From CAWIHS01 sp963836005 (lineage in GTDB: Bacteria > Pseudomonadota > Gammaproteobacteria > GRL18): a stretch of 64,000 nucleotides of DNA. The DNA is taken from NCBI GenBank assembly GCA_963836005.1, contig CAWIHS010000006.1, forward strand, positions 186,001-250,000, written 5' to 3'. Under the pieces are notes generated by a model. The model ran no database searches. It was not told the DNA's origin and was given only the letters and a program-made list of their open reading frames with translations. The translations under genes were made by a program, and so were the position numbers. Each line of letters starts with the position of its first letter. Position 1 is the stretch's first letter. Of this stretch, positions 55,181 to 63,614 are shown in pieces.

Positions 55181-55393
55181 GTCTGAATCAGTAACTACAC
55201 AAAATGCCCCTATTGGGTTGATATTGAAGAGGGAAAACCTATTACTGATATTCGTGTGGCCGGAGTAAAAATCAGCCCTGGTGTGATGATTCACATTAGG
55301 AACAGATTTTCAACCAGCGGCATTTCAGGCTGAGATAAATTATTCTATTTATAACTGTTCAAACAATATGGGTGAAAGTGTTGATGTGTATTG
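55181..55393 (+). pseudogene. CDGSH iron-sulfur domain protein with several lesions
   Basis: The start SESVTTQNAP at 55181 continues, after a one-base shift, as YWVDIEEGKTYY, a TGA stop in place of Trp, then CGRSKNQPWCDDSH in the same frame, and after a second shift GTDFQPAAFQAE. The Cys-Cys-Cys-His ligand set of the CDGSH [2Fe-2S] domain is therefore recognisable but spread over frames. Such small proteins are redox or NO-responsive carriers. AAAGAGGAAAA before the ATG shows a former ribosome site. Confidence 0.82.
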
Positions 55394-55400
55394 ACCTGCG

Positions 55401-55874
55401 TCAGCTGACGGGCTTACGCTGATAATCAAGCAGTTTGTTGGCAAAGTATCTATCACCAATTTCCGGATCAACCGATTTCCCTTCTATGTCTACCAAAGGT
55501 AGGTCATACTCATTCCAGCCACGTAGTCCTGTCTTTAGCGAGGAGACATGATTATATCCCATTTGATTCAGGGTATAGGCTGCAAAAATACTGCGACTCC
55601 CGGAGCGGCATACAACAACAATCTCTCTGTTACGCGCCTCGACTAATTCGGGTTCGGTTTCTTCATGATCCCATTCCACTGCAGTTTCCAGAATACCACG
55701 TGGTACATGTAGTGAGTTTTCGATATGCATGGTATCGTATTCCTGATTTTCGCGTACATCAAGGAACAAAATATCTTCACCTGAATTCAGTCTTTCTTCA
55801 ACATCCCAGGGGAAGTCTTCTTGAATCAGGGGAGCAATTTGTGCCACCAGATCTCTATAGGTAATTATTTTCAT
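55401..55874 (-). CDS. Rhodanese-like sulfurtransferase
   Basis: A 157-residue single-domain rhodanese: ILFLDVRENQEYDTMHIENS with the family DVR motif, then the active-site loop CRSGSRS with Cys89, and LKTGLRGWNEYDLPLV near the end. It transfers sulfane sulfur via a cysteine persulfide in the cytoplasm. The N-terminal 30 residues (YRDLVAQIAPLIQED) are an extension seen in some members. It is transcribed singly and converges with the CDGSH relic. Confidence 0.88.
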   Translation of the reverse strand: MKIITYRDLVAQIAPLIQEDFPWDVEERLNSGEDILFLDVRENQEYDTMHIENSLHVPRGILETAVEWDHEETEPELVEARNREIVVVCRSGSRSIFAAYTLNQMGYNHVSSLKTGLRGWNEYDLPLVDIEGKSVDPEIGDRYFANKLLDYQRKPVS

Positions 55875-56420
55875 ATTTTCTATGGATTAATTATTAAAAA
55901 AGGTAACTATTCAGCGTAAACTGATGGAACCTTTTTTTCATATTAGGGTTTGATCTATATTTTAATTTCAAAGAGTTATGGCCGCGCTCTGTCGGTCACA
56001 CCCAATCAAAAATCAGCAGGTGTCTTTTAAGACAAACTAAAGCATGCAGTCTTACCAAAAACTACTATTAACTCGATGGTTTTCTTTAAATATGAAATAA
56101 TTATAACATTTCAATGTTATTGTTATATACACGATATGGAATAATAGACAGCATTTTTTAATTTTGTGATTTTTATCATCAGTGCGTAGTATGTAAGCTG
56201 AAGTTCTGATTGATATAGTATAGAGTAATAACTCTTATCATTCGGTCAGAATTAAGCAGTCTCTAAAATAACTGCTGCGCCATAATAAGAATATTGGTTA
56301 TCGCACCTTTGCGGCTATTTAAGTAATTTTATCCTGCTTATAGTCAGGTCAAATAGCAGTCTTTCAGGAACTCTGAGGTTGAGGTGGGTATAAGGCTCTG
56401 TTCACTACGAAACCGGAGCC
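55875..56420. other. Intergenic region upstream of the rhodanese gene
   Basis: About 545 bases, AT-rich, no convincing gene. The segment close to 55875 should contain the rhodanese promoter. A variant of the family 5 end motif (GGTAACTATTCAGCGTA) occurs at about 55901-55917. Confidence 0.5.
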
Positions 56421-56683
56421 TTAATCCCAACACCAGATATTGTCGGGTGTTAAATGAACGCCTCTAATCCAACGATCTAGCTCAATTATTTCTAGCCAGC
56501 TTTTTGTCCCAGATAATACTTCTTTACCTGTTGACGTCATGGTCAATTTTTGGTCGGGCCTGGCTGCTAACGTCAACTTCTTACCTTTAGATAGTTTCAG
56601 CAACAAAGGAGATGACACTAGTAACTCTTGAACTATGACCCAAAAACTAGAATCACCGTGAACCAGGTTAATAATTAATTTCG
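56421..56683 (-). pseudogene. C-terminal remnant of a DUF1835-like hypothetical protein
   Basis: The frame reads VHGDSSFWVIVQELLVSSPL, LTLAARPDQKLTMTSTGKEV, LSGTKSWLEIIELDRWIRGV and ends HLTPDNIWCWD, a terminus common in DUF1835-type proteins (an LTxxGxxVLxG, DRWLGGVHL pattern). The front of the gene is lost. An internal ATG would give a 65-residue product; nothing supports its expression. Confidence 0.55.
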
Positions 56684-56705
56684 ATGAATTTTTATCACAT
56701 GGTGT

Positions 56706-57428
56706 TTATAAGATTATATTTAAAACATCTATAATTACCTCATACGTAGGTACTTAAGGATAATTGGGTGTTTGTGGAAGACAGATGATTGCTCCTGCAT
56801 AATCTGCATTCCCTACATCCATGTAGGTCAAGTTTTTATAGCCATGGACGGCTATAAAAAGCCTACATGGAAGTATTTACGGCGTCTTCTGGGCAGGTAA
56901 TTGCTCCATGCATAACCTGCATTTCCCACTTCCATGTGGGTCAACAAATACTCGATTATCCGCACCTGATTTCGCTTAAGTACCTACCTATGATAATTAC
57001 CTTTTTAGTATACTCATAGGCTTCCGGTTTTTCACCGGCACGAGGACCTGCTACATTTAATACTGAGATTGAATTTATACCAATAAAGGCATTAATTTTG
57101 TCTGCTGCACGTTCTATCGACAATTCTTCAGCATCTATCAATACATAAGGTTTTTTCTCTTTTATGCAAAAAGCAATGGTTTGTTCTGTTCCGCCTGATG
57201 GATAGCCAAAATAGATAATGGCTGTACCTGTACTATTGATTACATTTTTTTGGTGCGTTGACTGTAACCAGCATTTGGTAATTCTTTGACTGGATATTTA
57301 TCCGGGATTATACTGTCTTCAGCCATTCTTCCTTCCGGGCACCAGCCACCCGCGGCAATACCCATTTCCAAAGCCGCATATAGTGCAGCACGATCCACAC
57401 CCGTTTGGGCACCAGAAATAATCTTCAT
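56706..57428 (-). pseudogene. Putative molybdenum-cofactor carrier (YpsA/Rossmann type), frameshifted and interrupted
   Basis: From ATG 57428: KIISGAQTGVDRAALYAALE, GGWCPEGRMAEDSIIPDKYP, PNAGYSQRTKK, then a frameshift at an A7 run (about 57245-57251); an eighth A would restore NVINSTGTAIIYFGYPSGGT and on to GPRAGEKPEAYEYTKKV. There a 252 bp inverted-repeat element (56741-56992) is inserted; removing it with one ATAATTACCT copy gives a natural end VIIDVLNIIL at 56706. Family members bind molybdenum cofactor. The homopolymer shift could be a sequencing error; the insertion costs only about nine residues. Confidence 0.78.
56741..56992. repeat. Inverted-repeat element, family 4 copy b
   Basis: A 252 bp element with ends CATACGTAGGTACTTAAG and the complement of CATAGGTAGGTACTTAAG, one mismatch in 18, flanked by the 10 bp direct repeat ATAATTACCT (56731-56740 and 56993-57002). 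The interior has a hairpin (TATAGCCATGGACGGCTATA) and repeated CATGTAGG/CATGTGGG words. It interrupts the end of the carrier gene. Confidence 0.85.
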
Positions 57429-57674
57429 AATCACCTTATTTGTATCAGGCACGACTTTATGTCAAAGCAAATGTCAGTTTTTAAAACACCTAATCAGATC
57501 TTTGCAGGGATCAAATCGTCAGTTTTACCTGTGACATCTGTGACGAAATGGAAATCAGCAATAGTTACTGAAGCACGCACTATACTGAGAAGGAGTCTGA
57601 GAATTTTATGTTTCCTTCAACTTCTTATTTTTTAAAGAGGCCCTCTAATCATCCAGTATATCCTGCAAGCTGGT

Positions 57675-58781
57675 CTAGCGGCTGACGGGAACAGTCAGAA
57701 CAGGAGCGACTGAGCCTCTGAGGGTACTTTCGGCGATAGAAACAGACCACAATGCGCTCATAATTCTAAAAAACCGCTTGGTGGCTTGATCGGTTTCATC
57801 GATATAGAACCAGTTGTCACGATGCTTCACGGCCACTGTTGCATGTTCCGGCCTGGCCTTGCTATGGCGGATCCGCAGTTCTTTGCCCGCCAGTCCTGGT
57901 GCAGGATAATTCACTGTGAGACCGTTGCGCTGATCTTCTTCAGGTACTTCTACCGCCGCTGAAAGAATTTCCACCAAATCGTAAATAGAGCGAGTGATTA
58001 ATCCAATGGCGCCAGATTTGCGTCCATCCAGTGCCAGAAAGGTCGGTAAAACCACCTGTGCAGAATGGGCTTTTGGCGCAGGCAGTCCTAACAGATCCAG
58101 CAGTTCGCTGACTTCGGCGGTATAGGCTGGTGCATAGTGGTCAATCACCATTGAAAAGCTGCCTGCTTGCTGCGGGTTCGCTAGCCAGTGCAGCCGCTGC
58201 GCCTGGGTGAGCACTGTCAAAATTGAAACGAAACGCTCAAAACGTTGATCAGGCTTAGACTGAGCGAACAGAAAATCCGGATTTCGAATACCGTTCACGC
58301 TTGCTACCAGAGTAGTGTATATGTAGCTGGGGTCAGTCATCGTTCCAGTAAGCTGGGTCAATACGGTCACCGGTAGAGGGGAGAAGAGCTGTGTGGAATA
58401 TACTTGACCCTCAACGGGAGTATAGGAGATCGTCGGGTTCTCTTCGTAGACCGTGCCGGCACGAAATGGCACCAGGTTTCCGGCATAATTGTCAAAATCG
58501 CCAAAACCGAACTGTACACCGGCGTTGGTCTTCACACTGACATTGGCGGTAACGCTGGTCACTGCAAGCAGGCTGCCTTTTTCCTCGTATCGATTGTGGA
58601 TGATACCCATCAGCAACTGCTGGTTGTTGGTCTCGGTGATGGCATCGTTGTAAGCGAGCCGTCCGTTGCGTATGCTGGTGGGACCTACAAAACTACAGCT
58701 GGCTGCAATCAGCAGGCAAGCAAGTACACCTATGGTCAGCAACTTATGAAGGATGCGGGTCTGGTAGCGGTTGATTCCCAT
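57675..58781 (-). CDS. Predicted lipoprotein, function unknown, downstream of patatin copy 3
   Basis: A 368-residue protein with a lipoprotein signal (LLTIGVLACLLIAASC, Cys29 as lipidation site). The mature part starts SFVGPTSIRNGRLAYNDAIT with a TNNQQLLMGIIHNRYEE stretch; the middle is rich in helix (ERFVSILTVLTQAQRLHWL). I do not recognise a domain, though the beginning resembles uncharacterised lipoproteins that I have seen near patatin-like genes. It is about 190 bases downstream of the patatin gene on the same strand. Confidence 0.65.
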   Translation of the reverse strand: MGINRYQTRILHKLLTIGVLACLLIAASCSFVGPTSIRNGRLAYNDAITETNNQQLLMGIIHNRYEEKGSLLAVTSVTANVSVKTNAGVQFGFGDFDNYAGNLVPFRAGTVYEENPTISYTPVEGQVYSTQLFSPLPVTVLTQLTGTMTDPSYIYTTLVASVNGIRNPDFLFAQSKPDQRFERFVSILTVLTQAQRLHWLANPQQAGSFSMVIDHYAPAYTAEVSELLDLLGLPAPKAHSAQVVLPTFLALDGRKSGAIGLITRSIYDLVEILSAAVEVPEEDQRNGLTVNYPAPGLAGKELRIRHSKARPEHATVAVKHRDNWFYIDETDQATKRFFRIMSALWSVSIAESTLRGSVAPVLTVPVSR

Positions 58782-58972
58782 GTGCGGATCTCCATGCAGT
58801 CATATATAGTGTTAAAGTTCCTGGCAGCTCAGCTAAAACCCGGCAAACTCCTGGCTGGTTTTATTACAGGCTGCAGTAAGTGTCCCTCTATGCGCCAATA
58901 CTCATCTCAGTGTTATACTGGAAGCATTTGTAAAAGAGATTTTGATAGCGGTTCTTTGAAGGCAGAAAAGCG

Positions 58973-60394
58973 TTACTTCGAGGGTTTACCCCCAAGGCTA
59001 CGCAGGACTGACTGGAACTCCTGCGACTCACGCAACAGCTCGCCTGCAACATCCCGCAGCCGGTCAATGGCCTCGTCCGGAAGCACGAAGGAAGTCGGCA
59101 GGTTCATGAAATAGCTGCGCTCCTGCGGATCGCGAATGGCATCAAAACTGACGTCCAGCACATTCAGATCCACGCGGGGGACGCTGGCCTGCGCCTGTGC
59201 TTCGGTCGCACCGGCAAAGCGCGCCTTGTCCACCAGGAGTTCGCGCCGCCATTTCCAGATCTCCGCGATATCCTTCATGGTTTCGATGGTTTCGAACGAG
59301 TATCTCTCAATCGGTAAGCCTGCTGACTGCATCAGCTGAGCAATGGCACCCGGAGGTGCCTCCTTCTGATCCCAGTGAGTACTCGGCGCCGAATGGGAGT
59401 TGACAACAATCAGCACGATCCTCTTTATCTTACCAAAGCCTACCTCGCCGCGGAACGCCGCACTAGCCGCCAATTCCTCAAGGGCCTCCAGTACAGCGCG
59501 TACGCCGATATTGTCCGAGACGCCGCCATCGACCAGGTGGATATAGGGTCTGTCTTTACTGTTCTGGTAAGACTGCATCTCTTTGTAACGCTGCAGTGCG
59601 CGACCTGATGGCCGCACGGGGTGTTTGGGATTGGTAATGCTTTGCACCCACAGGGGATATTGATAACCGCAGGTTCCTCCATAATTGTTTAATGTGACCG
59701 GTGAGAGTACGACCGGAACTGCGGACGACGTGGCAGCAGCGCGAGAGAGGTGAACCTTGTTCAGATCCGAGCACAAAAGGTCGAAGTCATTCTGATAGAA
59801 TGCCAGCCGTGATCCGGTTGACAGATCGGTTCCGGTAGCGAGCGCTACCGGTCCCTGTTTGTCGAGCAGATCAGCGAAGGTGGCACCTTCGAACAGGATC
59901 TCATCGTAATATTCCGCCGCAAGCTCCGATCGGCCAGCGCTGCCACCTATGTATTTCCTCCAGTAGAGCGGATTGATGGCTCGCGAAGTCAGTGCTCCCT
60001 GTACATCACGCTTAAGGAATCGCTGCTCGTATTCAGAGAACAGACGTTCTCCATAGAGAGCATAAGAGAGTGCGGTAAAGCTTCCCCCGGACACTCCGGT
60101 GATGAGATCGACTTCATCGATGAGGCGGCGGAGTTGACCATTAATGACGATATTGGTACGACGAAGTTCTTCCAGTAGTCCGTAAGAAAACGCTGCGGCC
60201 CGCGTGCCTCCACCAGAGAAGGAGAGCGCAAACAGAGTGTGCTGATCGTTGTTCTGGCGCTTTGGTAACAGCAGGTAAGGGCGATAGCCCGCTTGCGGAT
60301 CGAACTTAGTGATCGGCTCGTTGATCGGCCGGCTTGCACATCCCGTGATCAGCATGGCCGCAAGAACTAAAAACACTACATAAACACGCTTCAT
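58973..60394 (-). CDS. Patatin-like phospholipase, predicted lipoprotein (copy 3)
   Basis: A 473-residue protein with lipobox LITGC (Cys19). The patatin domain shows FSGGGTRAAAF, nucleophile motif GVSGGSF (canonical GxSxG, unlike copies 1 and 2) and Asp in VDGGVSDN. The C-terminal YFMNLPTSFVLPDEAIDRLR aligns with the other two copies. It is a periplasm- or surface-facing lipid acyl hydrolase by family. It is less similar to copies 1 and 2 than they are to each other. No lesions were seen. The preceding gene in its direction is the glycine zipper protein 400 bases upstream. Confidence 0.9.
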   Translation of the reverse strand: MKRVYVVFLVLAAMLITGCASRPINEPITKFDPQAGYRPYLLLPKRQNNDQHTLFALSFSGGGTRAAAFSYGLLEELRRTNIVINGQLRRLIDEVDLITGVSGGSFTALSYALYGERLFSEYEQRFLKRDVQGALTSRAINPLYWRKYIGGSAGRSELAAEYYDEILFEGATFADLLDKQGPVALATGTDLSTGSRLAFYQNDFDLLCSDLNKVHLSRAAATSSAVPVVLSPVTLNNYGGTCGYQYPLWVQSITNPKHPVRPSGRALQRYKEMQSYQNSKDRPYIHLVDGGVSDNIGVRAVLEALEELAASAAFRGEVGFGKIKRIVLIVVNSHSAPSTHWDQKEAPPGAIAQLMQSAGLPIERYSFETIETMKDIAEIWKWRRELLVDKARFAGATEAQAQASVPRVDLNVLDVSFDAIRDPQERSYFMNLPTSFVLPDEAIDRLRDVAGELLRESQEFQSVLRSLGGKPSK

Positions 60395-60790
60395 AATTAT
60401 CTATCTGAGCTATTCGCAACCTGTTGAATTCCTCACTCAGTTGAATCACAACCGAGAGTAAGACACTATTTGGGTGAATTTTACCCCATCCTTAAAAGAT
60501 TACATCTTAGCTGGATGTTTTTTTTTTTCTTCTTTAGCATCCTCGAGTGTTTGTCTATAATCGTGCAGTTAACGGATGTCTATTGTTTGGCCATTCAGGC
60601 TCAACAATATCACCGGGTAGATATTTATTCACTGATTTTTCACAGTGTTTGTGGATAAGCTCTTCGAACAATATCCCTGATAGCAGTATCATGCTAGCAC
60701 CCATCGTGCTTCATCAGCTGCAATAATGTGCGCCTAAACAAACAGTCTGCCGTGGTCGTTGTGTGAGCGTGACAGGTATGTCGTGTATCA
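60395..60790. other. Intergenic region upstream of patatin copy 3
   Basis: About 400 bases, with a poly-T/poly-C patch near 60518-60535. It presumably carries the promoter of the minus-strand patatin gene and the terminator of the glycine zipper gene. No RNA gene is recognised. Confidence 0.45.
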
Positions 60791-61240
60791 CTACTGTGGT
60801 CTGACCCTCGCGTCCTCACCATTGCCTTCAATATAGACCTTTTCACCAGTCCGCAGGCCGGGATCCGTCGGTTGTGTGACCGAGACCAATACGCCTTTGG
60901 TGGTGCGGACAATAATATTCTGCCCAGGCTGCGGTGTGTCGTGTTTCTTCTGCACGTCGTTTCCCATCACTGCACCTCCAATAGCTCCGAGCACCATCGC
61001 GACATCGCGGCCGGTGCCGCCACCGATCAAGCTGCCAATACCGAGACCCGAAAGACCGCCGACAACGGCACCGACTCCGCGATGGTGATTGCTGTCGATA
61101 TTTACGTTATCGATCTGTTCGATCACACCGCTACGAATATCTATTGCGCCAGGCTGGTTATCGTCACTGACAGCATAGCCGGGTAGCAATACCAGAACCA
61201 CCATCAACCCGAATGACAAGAATTGTTTTAGATTCAACAT
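60791..61240 (-). CDS. Glycine zipper (2TM) exported protein, SlyB-like
   Basis: A 149-residue protein: signal peptide (to about residue 25, YAVS), short N-terminal domain (SGVIEQIDNVNID), a glycine zipper GVGAVVGGLSGLGIGSLIGG with GRDVAMVLGAIGGAVMG, then a small beta-rich end (IIVRTTKGVLVSVTQP). Glycine zippers of this type insert in the outer membrane, as in SlyB. No lipobox is visible, so it may not be a lipoprotein. It lies between outer-membrane gene relics and the patatin gene, on the same strand. Confidence 0.82.
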   Translation of the reverse strand: MLNLKQFLSFGLMVVLVLLPGYAVSDDNQPGAIDIRSGVIEQIDNVNIDSNHHRGVGAVVGGLSGLGIGSLIGGGTGRDVAMVLGAIGGAVMGNDVQKKHDTPQPGQNIIVRTTKGVLVSVTQPTDPGLRTGEKVYIEGNGEDARVRPQ

Positions 61241-61622
61241 CGTTTATTCCTCATAATGTTATTTCAAAAACCCGGCATGGCACTTTCCGGGAACTAATCC
61301 AGATTTTAAAGCATGGTCGTGCGGAATACTATCTATGCTTCAGGAACTTTTATATATACCTGAAAATAAACTTGCACATCAAGGCGAAGCCCTGGCCGAT
61401 ATGATCAGATCATGGTCTCACCGCTTCATACTGTTTAATAAATTTTCACGCTCTTTTTATTCACTCTAACTGATGGGGCCCTGGTCGCAGAGGCTTTCGA
61501 GTAGCTTGAGCTGCTGAAATCTAAGCTTTTGGATCGACTCGAACATTCGAGCTTTCAGGAGCAGGCAAATGTGTAAAGTTCAAGGTTAGCAGTGCCGGTA
61601 AATGCTACAGAATAAGCAAGCA
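61241..61622. other. Intergenic region
   Basis: About 380 bases with no gene. Nothing specific is recognised. Confidence 0.45.
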
Positions 61623-61859
61623 TTAAAAGGAGAACCTGACACCCACATAAGGTCCGTCCACAACAAGATCATCCAGTGCTGCAACACTATCATCAAATTT
61701 CCACTTCAGATGGCGATAACCGAACATGGCATCGACTTTTTTAAATCTGTAGCCCACGCTGGCCATAGCCTGCCAGGTAAAGAAAGTATGTTGCCATTTA
61801 GTTATCATTCGCCAGTCTTCTACTATGTTCTGTTGCTGATTGTTTATGAAACTGTTCAC
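61623..61859 (-). pseudogene. Outer-membrane beta-barrel protein, C-terminal remnant
   Basis: The frame reads TWQAMASVGYRFKKVDAMFG, then YRHLKWKFDD and ends DGPYVGVRFSF, with alternating hydrophobic residues and a terminal Phe, the pattern of the last strands of an outer-membrane barrel. The front is missing and no signal peptide is present. Confidence 0.65.
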
Positions 61860-61948
61860 TGATTTCCTGGGCCGCTGCGCACGTGGGGCCTGACAGCGAG
61901 CAAGATCTTATAGATACCCTGAGTAGTTACAAATTCTGAATCAATATT

Positions 61949-62389
61949 TCAATTAGGCTGTGACGTCACATACACCAGATTGCTCCCCTGAAAGGCCGCG
62001 CGGTAGTAATTTACCCCGCAATGATGGTACTCCGTGCCGCTGACCTGCATCGAGGTGCAGCCTTTGGGCAGGGTGGACACCACCGTACCCATGGGCAGCA
62101 AGCCTGAACCAGCTTGCTGCACGGGCACTGCGGGCTGCTGCACGGTCACTGGCTGCGGCTGTACGACGACAGCGGGCGGCTGGGAGACCGCTGCGGCATA
62201 GGCGCCTGTAGCTGCGACCGAGGATCCGATGACGACCCCCCGGCGAAAGCTCCGACGCCGCACACCAAAAATCGCCTGTGCTTCAGAAGCCAGCTGAAAA
62301 TACGGGAACTGCAGCCGCGGCGGCACATCCACGAGGTACATCAGGATCGCGGTCGGAATAACGATTGAAATCTTGAGAAATAACTTCAT
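61949..62389 (-). CDS. Exported protein following DUF2092, Pro/Val/Gln-rich
   Basis: From the ATG at 62389 (GGGAG eight bases before; the ATG 15 bases earlier has no such site) the product is 146 residues. It has a signal peptide (LKISIVIPTAILMYLV), an Arg-rich stretch (FGVRRRSFRRGVVIG), a Pro/Val/Gln linker (PAVVVQPQPVTVQQPAV) and a small C-terminal domain with two cysteines (PKGCTSMQVSGTEYHHCGVN) that is probably disulfide-bonded. It starts 19 bases after the DUF2092 gene, matching the gene order at 31053. The function is unknown. Confidence 0.68.
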   Translation of the reverse strand: MKLFLKISIVIPTAILMYLVDVPPRLQFPYFQLASEAQAIFGVRRRSFRRGVVIGSSVAATGAYAAAVSQPPAVVVQPQPVTVQQPAVPVQQAGSGLLPMGTVVSTLPKGCTSMQVSGTEYHHCGVNYYRAAFQGSNLVYVTSQPN

Positions 62390-62408
62390 TTTGATTGCTC
62401 CCACTGTA

Positions 62409-63191
62409 TCATTGAATGGATGTACTGGGTTTATCTTGACGCATGAACGTTATCGGTTTGGCCCCCTGAGGCGGCACAAAAGTAAACACGCTGTCATCCT
62501 TACCCGATGCATAACCCCAGTCACTCATGACGGTAGTGATACTCACCCGCCCGGGATTTTCTGTGTCGGTAACGACATATTTGCAGGGCAGAGCCTGGGC
62601 GCCGTCGGTAACCCAGACCTGAAAATCTACGCCTGGGCGGCTGAACAGCAGATGATCGCAGGTGATCCCTCCGATGGTCGTTTTATCCAGCACCACCGCG
62701 AAGTTCACGTCCTCAGTCAGTAGTTCGTAAGCATTTCCATACACCAGGTCAGCAACGGGGACAACAAGCCCGAGTGACTCACGGGTATAGTCGAGCACCC
62801 CCTCGATGGTCTCCGGTGCAGGTTCCGTCGCGTAAACCTTATCGCCTGGACTGTATAGCGTGAGTGTCTTGCCGTCATAGAAGAAAGTCTGATCAATGGG
62901 ATCGCCCCTGCGCTCGGCGAGCAGTTTGTTCGGCCGTTTTATGATCACACTCGCCGAAACGTCTAAATCGACCCTGTGTCCAGAATCGAGCACGTCCTCA
63001 AGGGAGACCTGGGTACGCACACTGAACTGCTGTAGACTGCCCAGGTGGTCGGTCATCTTTTTCAGGAGCTGCAGGGCTGACGGATCCACCGCCGGGGTCT
63101 GGGCCCCGACCCATGCCGGCAGGCTCAATGACAGCGCCAGCAATGCAAACATGAACCCTGCGGGCACTTTACAAAACCTCAATCTATTCAT
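62409..63191 (-). CDS. DUF2092 family exported protein
   Basis: A 260-residue protein with a signal peptide ending AQT (about residue 32) and a DUF2092 body: ALQLLKKMTDHLGSLQQFSV, VIIKRPNKLLAERRGDP, FFYDGKTLTLYSPGDKVYAT, IGGITCDHLLFSRPGVDFQV. The fold is expected to be LolA/LolB-like, an open beta-barrel that could carry lipids in the periplasm. It is the intact counterpart of 30249-31056. It lies between two small exported proteins and downstream of an arylsulfatase gene, all on the minus strand. Confidence 0.85.
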   Translation of the reverse strand: MNRLRFCKVPAGFMFALLALSLSLPAWVGAQTPAVDPSALQLLKKMTDHLGSLQQFSVRTQVSLEDVLDSGHRVDLDVSASVIIKRPNKLLAERRGDPIDQTFFYDGKTLTLYSPGDKVYATEPAPETIEGVLDYTRESLGLVVPVADLVYGNAYELLTEDVNFAVVLDKTTIGGITCDHLLFSRPGVDFQVWVTDGAQALPCKYVVTDTENPGRVSITTVMSDWGYASGKDDSVFTFVPPQGAKPITFMRQDKPSTSIQ

Positions 63192-63371
63192 CCTGTTCTC
63201 CTCAATTGATCAATAAAATAATTCACTGTGAGCGATTCAAAGAAGCTGAATTCGGCGATGGACCTTCTCGTAGCAGCATCGCGCCAGGTCACTGGTTCCT
63301 TGTGGTTGCCAGAGAAAAACGCGGCCTTGATGGCTCATTCACCACATTCTTGCTGGCGTTCACCCTCGTAT

Positions 63372-63533
63372 TTACCGCACGCCAACCCCGCGACGGCCGA
63401 CCCCAACGCCATGAAAGCCGGGGCCAACCCCGCCGCCGACACCAATCCAGTCGATAAACAGGGCTGCGGCACCGCCGGCGGCGGACATCGTCATCAACAC
63501 CGTGATAGCCACAAACATACGTATTGTCGACAT
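63372..63533 (-). CDS. Small Gly-rich exported protein between arylsulfatase and DUF2092
   Basis: A 53-residue protein preceded by AAGGAGA at the right distance from ATG 63533. Signal-like start MSTIRMFVAITVLMTMSAAG, then IDWIGVGGGVGPGFHGVGVG and an Arg/Gly end RRGVGVR. The glycine-rich tail resembles that of the small protein at 31053 (VAGVGRRTVRR). It is too short for a domain assignment, but its ribosome site and position in a compact operon support it. Confidence 0.6.
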   Translation of the reverse strand: MSTIRMFVAITVLMTMSAAGGAAALFIDWIGVGGGVGPGFHGVGVGRRGVGVR

Positions 63534-63614
63534 GGTTCGATCTCCTTTGCCTTCAATGATGGGCCTGGCGGAACGGATCCCGCCAGCTGCCCTGACTAAA
63601 AGAATAGAGGGCTA

